The notes under the pieces are model-generated. The model ran no database searches, was not told where the DNA came from, and was given only the letters and a program-made list of their open reading frames with translations. A stretch of 64,000 nucleotides of DNA from Branchiostoma floridae. Its lineage: Eukaryota; Chordata; Leptocardii; Amphioxiformes; Branchiostomatidae. The stretch lies in assembly GCF_000003815.2 (NCBI RefSeq), contig NC_049979.1:5491383-5555382 (forward strand), written 5' to 3'. The stretch's first letter is position 1, and the number at the start of each line of letters is the position of its first letter. Below, piece after piece: positions 37,009 through 49,500 of this stretch. A program made the translations under genes and the position numbers.

Positions 37009-40000
37009 ATGATCTCACAGTTTGTCATCCTATCTCAGCACGGGGACATCTTACTGTTCAAGGACTGTATCCTCGCCATATATAGATTTTAGCTTAGATA
37101 TTGTTTGGGACCGTTGGGTTGGGGAGGGGGGCATATATCAACTCTGCTGAGGTTCTCCTATCTTTGACTTAACATTGAGCCAATGTTATGAGCATAGAAC
37201 ATGTAACGTTAACTATATTGCATTTGCATGATCAAAGAGAAGCTATAGATTACATGCTTAGTATTCCAAGCTTTTGACGAACTATGCCAGATGGTATTTA
37301 GATTTCAGGTTAAATGATTTTCTATCGTATGTTGATTCCTGTTTTCAGACAGTTGTGTCCAATTTGGTCACGTACTTAAAAGTTTGTCTTCTTTGGTACA
37401 GTAGAATTGCACATCCCATTTGCCAGCGTACTTCATGCAATTATCTAGGTGGTGCAATAATACAGAGTTTATCCAGCTGGACCACACCGATTCCGTGCAA
37501 CAGAAGTTTGCGGTAATCCGTTGTGCAATTAACTGGCTTCTACTGTACTAGAATTTGAAGGCCAATGAACACCTCTCCTCCTCTTAATATAGAAAATGTT
37601 CGCATTTCTCTTTCACTTTGTAATACAGTTAACGTTACTTACAAAAATGCATCTAAAAGGCTCTTAAGACGACTTCTTGACAACTATTACTATCAGACAG
37701 AGGTGATGTAGGGAAGGAGTCCCCGGAGCTGTTCCTGCAGAAAATAAGGGACTTATCAGGTGGACTGGCACCTCCGACATTTGTAAGTCATCCAGTCTTG
37801 TAGACATATTTCAAAAACTGTGCGTGACATGTCTTTTGTATTTACTGTCATTAATCATTGTTATTCACTTCTTCCGACTAGTAGCAATGTTTCTTAATTA
37901 GGGAGTGTTCGCACGTTGGATTTGTAATCTGACTGCCCGGGTTCGGCGCGGGTTTGAATCCCAGGAGTCGGGATGTTGTTTCTTTCTGTTCTACTCGCTC
38001 CTCTGGTTGTTTCACTAAGTTCACAAAGGATGACAGTTTTGTTTTGTTCTTGTTGCAGCATCATGATCATGAATGAGAGCAAGATGTATGTAGTATATGA
38101 TAAATGCCGGAGCAAATTACTTTCCGCGCCTGGCGCCTGGCCCTTGCCGGTCATGTGATGCGTCACGACAAGATGGCCGGAAGGGGTCTTCTCTGGCGGC
38201 CTGACGACAAGAGAACACGTGGCCGACCATCCCTGACCCTTGAGAGGGTGATTGAGGAAGATGTTGGCCTCCAAGATGGAAACCTCCTCTCTGTCATGCG
38301 AGACAGAGTCGTCTGGAGGGATTTCATAGTGTCACCAGACGGATGACTGAACTGAACTGACCGTTTTTTGTTCCTGTTGCAGCATCATGATGGCATCCAC
38401 TACATCCACGTCAAACACAGCAGCCTGTGCTTCATGGCCACCACCAGGAGTAACGTCTCACCGTTCATGGTTATTGAACTCATCAATAGGTAACCATTAT
38501 GAAGAAACCATCGTCCTACGCTGGGACATCCAATGGTGAAACTGCCTGTCTGGACATACCCTGCTTTCTCAACCGTCACCCTTAGTTCTCGATTGATCGC
38601 CCTGCTTATAAATATTAATGAGCTCACCTTTATATATGCGAGATCCCTTTTGAAAACTGAAAGGCCTATTCTCTGATTGGCTGATGGCTGGTACAAATGT
38701 ATGTGGCGATGCCCACAGGAACGAAGAGTGGCGGTTGAGAAAGCAGGGTACATCCAGACAGGCGGTTTCACCATTGGATGTCCCTGCGTAGGAGGATGGA
38801 ATAAACGTATGCAGTGCTGGGTCTGCCTAAACACCTCAAACAACCTCAAACGACTCTAATATGCAGTTTACATGGGCAACTACCTTGTGTGGCACTCTGG
38901 ACACATTGTGCATTTATGAATTAAAACAAAGGCAGCTATAAGTCAGAATTATTTACCAGCTATTTAGAGTTAGTCACTGCTGGTTTCGAGATCAAAGGAA
39001 TTTAAGGCTGGAAAATACTTAGTTTTTAAGTATAAGTTGACAATGCTTAAACAATGCATAAACAATGACAATGCATAAACAATGTTTCCAGAGTGCCATA
39101 CAGGGTTGTTGCCCAATGTATACTAGATATTAGAGCCGTTTGAGATCATTTGAGGTGTTTAGGCAGACTGTGCAGGGATTGTCTGATTACTGTGAAGGAA
39201 AACCTGGAATCAGGATCAGTGAAATTGTAACCATTGCTTGTCACAACCGGTACAATGGCCTAGTGGGTAGAGTGTTCGCTGAGACTTCATTCGGTAGGTC
39301 ATGAGTTCGTTCCCTGTCTGAGTCATATCAAAAAGGTACATGCTGCTTTCTCTGCTTAGCACTCAGCACTAATGAGGAAGAGTATGGGAGTTAAACACAC
39401 ATCACTACCAGCAGACCAGCCCCCTGCTGTAGTGTCTTGCACAAATGTGTGGCCCAAGGGCTACTCGAAATGGAGATAGGCACCACCCCTAAGGATCTGT
39501 TACAGACGTATGGGCAACTCTAATGTCTTTTAATTATCAGTCTTAAGAGGGACTCCATCGAAACGAGGAGAAGGGCATAAAAGGATCAACTATGAACAAA
39601 AGATTAAGACACAATGACGTAAGACAACGTTGAATACAGAAACTGTCCGTACCACGTACCACATCTGCCAAGATGTACGGGCAACAAATTCTGTCTTATA
39701 CTGCACATGCTGTGCCCTGTACCCTAATGTAGCTCTGTACCTGTAAACATGTACCTACCAGCAGGGTAGCTTGTAATTGCCTGGTGGGAAATGCATCTTT
39801 GGGGAATATCATTCCATAAGGCCACAGCAAGTAAATTTTATGGATGACATCCGCGCGCTCATTAATTTTCGCCTGATTTCAGAAAAAAAACAAGATTTCC
39901 TTTTCTTCTTCAGAGATGGTCAACATGACGACAAAGTACCAAAATGGGAAAGTATGTTGTGTTGTAGCAGGTAATGATTGTACTTGTAGAGGTGACACTA

Positions 40001-43000
40001 GCCAGGTAGCCATGACTGTAGTTATAGAAGTGAAACCAGCTGGATAGTTGTAAAAGTGGCACCACTATGGAAGTCATGAGTGTAGTGGTCATCTTGGTAA
40101 GTGATACCAGTCTACTACACTAGCGTCACTTTTGCTACACTAGTTCACGTCTTGAATACAGGAATGAATGGTTTGTTGTCAGTGCTACCTTGTTTTGTCA
40201 CTTCAACTCTTGTTTTAACATTTATGGTGTCTATTTTGGAAATCTCGCCATCTTGTTTTTTTTTACCTATCTTGTTTTTTTTTTGCCCTATCTCATTATT
40301 TTTGCAGTCTGCAGAGGATGTCATCCATAAAATTTACTTGCTGTGGCCTAATATTCATTCAGAGTATTTTTATGTACATATATTTCAATCTACGTCGATG
40401 TAGGTTAGACATCCAGGTAATAAGATACGCCAAAATGTAGTTACTCAAGCAGCTGGATATGGTTTTGGACCTTGTATTCCACCCTTTTTTTTTGCATGAT
40501 TTATAGTTAGAATAAACCTGTTCTTCAACTAGATCTCTTTTACATATCAATTCAAAGCTAGGATATATAAACCCTCTCCAACAAGATCTCTTTAGTGTCA
40601 CTGACAAAAACTACTGGATAGCAGTTGAAATGTCTGACTGTTTCCAAAACCATATCCAGTTGCTTGAGTAACTGCTTTTTGGCGTACATTTCAATCTGTT
40701 TCCTACTTTTCAGAGTGGCAAGCCTGTGTAAGGATTATTGTGGAGTCCTGTCAGAGGAGGCCATCAGACTTAACTTCCCACTGGTGTATGAGATACTAGA
40801 TGAAGTCATTGTAAGTATGTAATAATGAATGGTTTATTGATATCACAAACAACACATCGCTCTTGCAGTCCTAGGAGTGAATTGTGGTGAACATTTACAT
40901 ATTGTACATGGATACAATTATCATACGCACTACTAGTTCTACCCAGTATGAAGGGTTGAGGTTCATTGCTGAATTGGAAATTGGAGCTTCATTGCACATA
41001 ACAAAAACTTATGTTCAGAGAAAATTATTGGCATAGAATAGACTTAATGAGAATAAACATAAAGAAAAGATATTTATCTTATTTATTTATTGATCTTATA
41101 GGGTGGTCCCTTCAGTCTAGCAGACTGATTTCCAAGGGAGCCCTGTGACAATCAACATAAACAATAATCATACAACATAAAAAATGTAAATAATCGAACA
41201 TAGGAGTAATAAAGTATGTATTAGCTCAACATAACTGAAAACTAACAGTTCAAAATCATTAACGATACATAATTTTTCATGATAAGAGGAAATCAAGAAA
41301 ATCATGCATTCTACTGAAATGAAATGAAATAGAATTTGTAAGTAAGAAATGAATACACAAGTATTTCTTCAACTAACAAAGATAATGGCATTACATTTAC
41401 ATGATGAGTAAACCAGTTTATACCACAAGCTTCCTTTAGACTCAAACTAGGACGTTTTATTATGAACAAAGTATAGGGAATAAAATTGGAAACTTTTTTC
41501 GTTGTGTTTTTTATTTCTGTAGGACTTTGGCTACCCGCAAGGCACATCCACAGACATGCTGAAGGCATACATGGAGAACAGTCCTGTACTGGTGAGGGAG
41601 GGCACCACGCCAGGCTTGGTCAGTTCTGCCAGTTCTTACCTCCGTGCAATAAGCGGTATTGTTTTTAGTGTGTCTGTTTGTGTGTGTGTGCTTCCATTCT
41701 CTAGGCATGTTACTTATTGTTAGGGACACCAAATGCAACAGGAAGTTTTTGTTTTTAAAAAATTTGATATCAAGAGTCATCAAAAATCCTGTCTTGAATT
41801 ATTTCCTGTTACACTGTAAATGCAGAAACTTTTGCTGTGGTTTTACGTTTCCGTTTTTTGCGGTGGCTTCACCGCATCAGTACCTAAACTTCACCAAACT
41901 AAAATGTATTTACAGTTTATGTTTCTGTTGCCTCATGCCTGCTACTGAGAACATTAGACAGATTCAGTGAGTAATTGAATAATAAATAAAACGAAATTCA
42001 TAAAAAATTGTTTTATTATGAGATCTTCAATGAGGAGGTTCAGGTGTATATGGACTAAATGTGGTTGAGTATTTGACCAATTGTGAAGAAATATACTCAT
42101 TGACCAAATAGGTGACAGTTTCTCCATGGGTGTCCATGCTAATTGGAACAATTTGTTGTCAGAAAATGAGTTCTCAGTGGAATGTTTTTGCCTCCAGAGT
42201 CATCTATATTCAGAGTAAGAGAAACCACACAGAAGGCCACACCAATTTTATTTGTTGTTTCTCGGATTTCCCGACCCTAATTTTTCTGATTTGAAAAAAA
42301 AAAAACTTTTCAAATTGATGGCCACACCTCGTGTTGACAAAATTTCACAGCGTCTCCTTTCGCAAATTGTTTAAAGGCCTCAAATTCCAGTAGCTGTACG
42401 TGCCTATTTTGAACGGTACATTTATAATTTTTCTTCAAACTATGGACTTGCTACCAGGGACCCCTTAAATTAACTGTAACTTGAGTAAGCCCCTTGATCT
42501 CTTCTACCCCTGACTTTTTGTCAAAGTGTAAAAAACCTTTTTTGATGTGACCGATCCAATGTTTTTCTGAAAAAATCTGAGAAACAACAAATAAAATTAG
42601 TGTGGCCTGAGACTCTCTAGGAGACATTGGACCTGTGTGGATATTGTTTCCTGAAAGCAGTGATACTAAAAGGCAGCCATAGCATTTTTGTGTTCAGTCA
42701 TAGCAAATGTTATACTTTTCTCCTAAATCAGAAGAAATAAATTGGTAAATCCAAGGACAAAGAAGTTAAATTGGCTTGATCAATATTGATGCATATGCTT
42801 GTTTGGGATATGAAATTAGGAATATGTGGTGCAGCAAAGGCCACATTGTTTTTTTACACTATCATTGTCAGATTGTTCCAGCTTTCAGGAACGTTTTTAT
42901 GGCCTGCTGTCCACAAATATACAAATATCCTGACTAAGAGTAAGACAGACAAAAGTATGATCCTGACATCCATCCACTGATGGCCCTGTACAGAGTAAAT

Positions 43001-43501
43001 CCTGGTGGATATTGAAACCACTCAGCTCTGTGTTGCCATTGGCAGAAGTTTACATCAAGCTAGGCAGGAGGATACTGTAAATGCATTTAAGTTGGTGGAG
43101 ATTTAATTTCGCCTTACCGGGAAAATGGACTTTTTGTGGTGGTTTTAATTTCACGGTGGTACATGTACCATGCACTGTAGTCTCTTATTGTCATGGAAAA
43201 ATGTTGCCGGTGGTTTTAAATTCGCAGTGACGCGGCCGCCGCGAGAAACGCGAACATAAAACCACCGCAAAAGTTTCTGCATTTACAGTATTCTCTGTCC
43301 AAATCACTGCCAGACTTTCCTCTACTGTAGTAGGCTAATGGAGTACTTTGGAGTTGAATGTGATGCATTTTCAACTGTAGTTGAACTTTTTTTGACATTT
43401 TTGTTTTGAAAACAAGAAAGGTACTTAGTATACCCAATTTGTATACATCATCCGGGCGTGCAACCAGCACGCTTGGATGCTGATACCCAATTTACAAGCT
43501 C

Positions 43502-43537
<36 letters not shown>

Positions 43538-46500
43538 AGTGTGTGTGTGTGTGTGTGGTGTGTGTGTGTGTGTGTGTGGTATGTGTGTGTGTGTGTGTGT
43601 GGTATGTGTGTATGAGTGTGTGTGTGTGGTGTATGCATATGATTGTGTGTGTGTGTGTGTATGAGTGTGTGTATGTGTTGTATGTGTGTATGAGTGTGTG
43701 TGTGTGTGTGTATGAGTGTGAGTGTGTGTGTGTGTGGTATGTGTGTATGAGTGTGTGTGTGTGGTGTGTGCGTAAGATTGTGTGTGTGTGTGTGTTTGTG
43801 TGTGTGTGGTGTGCGTATGTGTGTGTGTGTGTGGTATGTGTGTATGAGTGTGTGTGTGTGTGTGTGGTGTGTGTGTATGAGTGTGTGTGTGTGTGTGGTG
43901 TGTATGTGTCTGTCTGACTGTCTGTCTCTGTATGTATATATGCACAAATGCATGTGTGTGTCTCTTTGTATGAAAAAGATGATTCAAACAAGTATCAAAG
44001 AGTATCAAAGGTAGAAGCACTATTTGATGTATGTTTGAAATGGTCAGAAGATCCCCCTGCCTGTGACTATGAAGTGAGTCAGCTACAATCACTACACATG
44101 TAGCTGTGCGTTACTGTTTGTTGTGTTAAACCAATGCAGCAAGAAAGCTGTTCAATTTGTTGGAAAAGTGCAGGATAAATGGAATACGACTGTTGAGCCA
44201 TAGACATGGTTTACAAAGTTAGATAAATGTCTGATTGTAGGTCTAACCATGAAACAGTCGCAATAAAAAGAATAAGTAATATGTACTTTCCCTCGGGTGA
44301 TATTAGGGCCATATTGATGATATATGCAGGATCTTGCAGGATAAAAGCAGTAAAATCTGATGACTATGTCCTGTGCATCTATCTTTTTCCAAACATTGTC
44401 ACATCTCAGCGGTCTCTGTTCTTGTTAGCTTACAATGTCATGCATCAACATTCCTTTAGTGAACTCAGCACAGCTTCTTTGCATGATAAAACCCATTAAT
44501 GTTGCAAATGGGAGTTTCTGCTTACCTACCATTTAATGCAACTTCATGAGAGCAGTGTATGCTTTGGCTTACATCAATTACGTTCTACTTGTAATTGATG
44601 TATGGGAGAAATGCCATCCAAACATGTTTTCTACATTTCTGCAATGTCATGAATAGCCTTACTCAGTTACTGGAATGTAGTCTTCCTATATGTTATAGAA
44701 GATATTGTTCTTGCTGTACACATGAAACAGGGTCTGTCCTAATGCTAAAGATATCAGTAGCCCAGGGCCCCGGATATTGACATTTGAGCACTGGGAGGAC
44801 CTTGCAAATGACAGATCCAGCTGGAGATGCACACTATCCAGGCAGCTAGAATCAGGAGAAACCAGACTGATGTGCATGGCAGAAGAATTTAAGTGGATCC
44901 TGCATAAAGAACTCTGCAACAGACCTGAGTCAGCTTACAGATGTGCCCTATGTGGCAGAGACTGTCATTCTCGTAAGGACTGTTTAGCCACAGTTGACGC
45001 TGTAGGGCTGATATCAATTGGGATTGTACCATGGTCAATATTGACTGAAGGAATGTCAGGTACATTTTGCACTCTTCCAACTGAGATTAGTCACTGCCTA
45101 TGGAGACTCACACTAACAACACGTTGTTTCCTTTCCAACTAGTTTGGTGCTGAGAGAAGAATGGTTCCTTCCACTGCAGCCAACAAGTCTATCATGGGAA
45201 CGGCCGTCAGTCAGGTGTGATTTCACCTTCTATCTGTTTGACACAGTTTTGACCCAGTTCTTCAATTGAAATATGGCCATTATACCATATTAGTAAGTGG
45301 CAAAGTTGTTTCGCTCTGTTTTTATAAGTAACAAATTTCCCGCAAGCGCCACACATCAATAAAGTACTAGTAACCAACTAGATAGGCTGGTATTTGCTTA
45401 TGAGCGAATTCAGCATATTTCACTCCACCCACTTTCTTATGAAAAAATGGACTGTTTTTTAAAAATTGAATGTGAAAAAAATCATCCCCTGTGAGAATGG
45501 ACTCTTTATAGTGTACATTTTATGTTGCAAAATTGCCCCAAATCCCTGTCCTTTGAACTCATTCAAGCTGAACTCATTGTTACCATCTAGGTTCACATAA
45601 TAATGGATAAAATTGTATTTGAAAACAAGACTTTTTGCCATGCAGGGGAGGAAGAATGAGATATTTGTGGATGTGTTGGAGAGACTGACCGTCCTGATCA
45701 GTACCAGTGTAAGTAGAATGAATGAATGATATAATTACATCCATCATCGAATTGAATGTGCAATTGCATAACAGTGTTCTGTATTCGTAACCGAAATATT
45801 TACAACAACGTTTACACCGTTTTGGCGAGGGTCTGTCACCATCCCCAGGGCAATTAGCCTGGGTACCATCCGGATAGTAGTTCGCTCCTACTATGTATGT
45901 TTGCTTCTGCTATCCGTCTGGAGACGTGCGCATTCAAACCATTTGGTGGTGACGCCAGTTAATGAGCGAATCAAGGAATGCGTTCTAGAGCGCTCGTTCA
46001 ATGACAAGCAGACGCAGGGCTTTTCCGGTGTTGGAACGCCTGTTCGAACGAGCACTTGAGAACCCATTCCATAATTCGCTCATATGTGGGGACCAATCAT
46101 CGCGTGCTTCCAAAATTACAAAAATCAAAACAGGGAGTGGGAGAGTATGTTTTATGTACATAGGAGTGTATGAATGATGAGTCCAAATTTCTCAGCACAT
46201 CCCAGGAATCTTTTTAACTAGACCTTTTTCCTGCTGCCCCCACAGGGAAGTGTGCTGCGTGCAGACATTGATGGCATCATACAGATGAAAAGCTTCCTGG
46301 TTGGCATTCCAGGTAATACTGTAAATGCAGAAACTTTTGCGGTGGTTTAATGTTCGCGGTTTTGTGTGGTTGCTACTTCGCCACGAACTTAAAGCCACTC
46401 ACTCACTAACTCACTCAGCTCCGCTTGCTCCAGGGAGGATCGTAGTGCCATGGCACCCAGATCTCCAGGTTGTTCTGTCTCTGGTTACCTCCCAGGCTGT

Positions 46501-49500
46501 GGCGATGGAGAAGCCACCGTGAACAATTTTCCATAGCAGTAAGAGATTAAAGTGCATGGTGCTTCCGCAAACTTAAAACCAACGCGAAAACCAAGTCCTT
46601 TTTCCCGCTACCGAGAAATTAAATCCCCACAAACTTAAATGCATTTACAGTATGTAAAGAATGTTTGTAGTCGAAGCAATTAACTCTCAACTCTTGCTCT
46701 GTGTTGGGATAACTTTGCTCTATTATTAAGCAGTAGTCCTCAGCACTAGCCTGTGGCCAGGATTAGACGTGTGGTTAATTTCCTTGCCAGGATATTGGTG
46801 TAATGACAGCCAGGATGCACATTGAAGTGGCTGATCAATAGTGTGCAGAAAAAGGGCCACATCCGGCAGAGTAGGCAAAATTTGGGAAGGAAGTGATAAA
46901 GATGGCCTATATAAAAGAACATGAATTGCTGCATATCAGATTCACTAAAGTAATAAATATGCTATAATATCTTTTAACACAGTAGCTGCTACAGCAATTT
47001 TACCCGTTATAGCCACTGCTCCACACAGGAAAAACACATTGAACAATCTTGATAATGGTTTCTGATTTGTCAAGCTCGGAAAATGTGAGATAACAGACCA
47101 ATGCACCCTTGTGCAGTATGGGTGCGTCAGTATGCTCACATTACCTCATTTACAAGTATTACTAACCATATAAAGCCACAGGCCTGCAAGATTTGTCAAG
47201 CACGGAATGGTTTCAAGCTCAGTATATAGTACAGTGGACTCATTCCTCAGATAACCGACAATATATAATACCAGGGCATTATGCACTGGAAAGGTATATA
47301 AGTGCGAGCTTCACAAACTTGAAACTGGTTTGACAGGCTGAATGAATATTCAGAAACTTGAACTATGCGGCTCCAGATGTCTTACTGAGGGATGACTGCG
47401 GTGTGATAGATGTCAGTTAGCTGAGGAATGAGTCCACTTTACTATATCAAATGGTTTCAAGCTCAGTTTGGAGACACATGGAGATGAGCTAAAATGTGAA
47501 GAGTCAAATGTTGCATTGGGAGTAAAATATTAATGTTTGACAGTCCAAACTGGCTCCCAGTAATTCCACAGAGGTTCCAGCCCTACCTTAGTGGTTGCCT
47601 AGGAGACCTTAAATCAGCCAGTGAAAGTGCAGTAATGGAATCTCTGCAGGTGGGATGGCATCACCTCATGTTTTTGTCACCCCATCTTAAGGTATTACCG
47701 GTAGCATGATTAAGTGCATGATTACTAATACATAACAGGAGCTGAAAGTAGTTGCAAGTGGTATAAGGAAAGATATTATTCACATGTTATTTGATGGGAA
47801 AATGTCAGTAAATGGGTGGATTGGTTTACAGTCACCATAGGTTTACAGTCACTATAGATTAATAGATTAGATTTAAGAGTAAGTTAGCTCCTGGATGAAT
47901 CATAGTCTGTGTAACACAAACTCCGCTGTCAAGGGCTGTAACTGGCCCCTCCAGATGTTTGGCAGGCTGCTATAAGCGAGATTTAATCAGGCTAGATGTA
48001 TCAATGGTGTACTTGGGCCACTTTTATTTAGAAACTCTGCCAAGACATTATCATGACTTTCGTCATGGTTTTCCTCAACTTCCTACAAAGATGAAAATGT
48101 TTAGAATCCCAAGAAACTTGCAAAATGACAAAGACGATGGAAAAAGTTTGTTGCTGACTATAACTCACTACCCTTTGGCAGTAATTTTATAATAAATGGT
48201 AATTCAGTTATGCACCAACCTGATGAAACTTCATGGACAATTTTCTACTGTTTGTGACAAGCAGTGGGCAATCAGATGTCCTGACCACTTGTTACCAAAG
48301 CAATGCTCCCTCTCGTATCAATCTTAATAATTTTTCTTCAAAGGGTGATGTGAGGGTAAGTTGTCTTGACCTGCTGAGGTTGGTAGAAACATCTGGTGTA
48401 CGTATCTGTCTATTCAGCCATTGGATGCCAGGACCATCTGTTCATGTTATGTGTTCCTCATCATGACCATTCCTTTAAACTGAATGGTGATAAAAGCTAC
48501 CCCCAGAGAGGAAGTTGTCTTGACCTGCCGAAGTTGGTAGAAACATCTGGTGAATGTCTCCTTACCCCAGCCATTGGATGTCAGGGCCATCTGTTGATTA
48601 ATGTTACGTGGTACTCATTATGACCTTTAAACTAAATGGTGATACTAGCTACACTCCCAGATTCACAACTGTCAGGAAAACAATACATTTAACATGACCT
48701 CCATTTTGCCACAGCAATTCATTTTTTTTACTTTCCAGATCAAAGAATGATGCTGAAATTTTAAAAAGTACATGGGCAACTGAGGAGTAGATTAAAAAGA
48801 AATACACTAATACTCTATTAAGGGAGGGAGCGAGCGAGGGAGCGAGCGAGGGAGGGAGGGAGCAATAGAGCGAGGGAGCGAGGGAGTGAGGGAGAAAAAA
48901 CGTAATACAGTATACATGGTTTCAATATTTCCATCGTTACCATAATGGATACCTGGAGTATGACTGTGAAGCATCGAAATTTGCAGCCGCTTTCCCTCTT
49001 TACCATTGGTTCTCAATAACAAGGTGATAAGTTCAGATGTTTGTACGTCATAGACAAGTGTTCTTATGCGTCGATGAAAGTTAGAGCAGTTACTCAAGCA
49101 ACTGTATATGATTTTGGAAATGGTCAGATGTTTCAGATAGCATCCACTATCTTTTGTCTGTGACACTGAAGTGATCTGGAAGCAACTTGTCTTTTTTTAT
49201 CAAAACGTATTAGGGTTTAGGACTTTAGGGTATAAAAAAGACAAGTTTCTTCCAGATCACTTCAGTGCCACTGACAAAAGATAGTGGATGCTATCTGAAA
49301 TGTCTGGCTGGACCGTTTCCAAAATCATATCCAGTTGCTTGCGTAACTGCTTTTTGGCGTAAGTGTTCTTATGTTATGGGAGATTGATACAGCTTGAACG
49401 ACCCGTCTAATGAATAGACTATAAGATGAATGGATGTTTGTTGTTGGGTACTCATTAACCTTCCTCCACAAGAGTAACATGCAGCATGCTCTTAAATCAA

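Noticed and set aside
43425-44092. Long open frames of 146-214 codons on both strands
   Set aside because: They are Thr-His or Cys-Val runs created by the TG/CA minisatellite and have no other coding signal.
30495-45040. Intact LINE or Penelope-like element encoding reverse transcriptase
   Set aside because: Only C-terminal fragments of 45-80 residues were found (30150, 38110, 44777, 49969), and no polymerase or endonuclease core motif.
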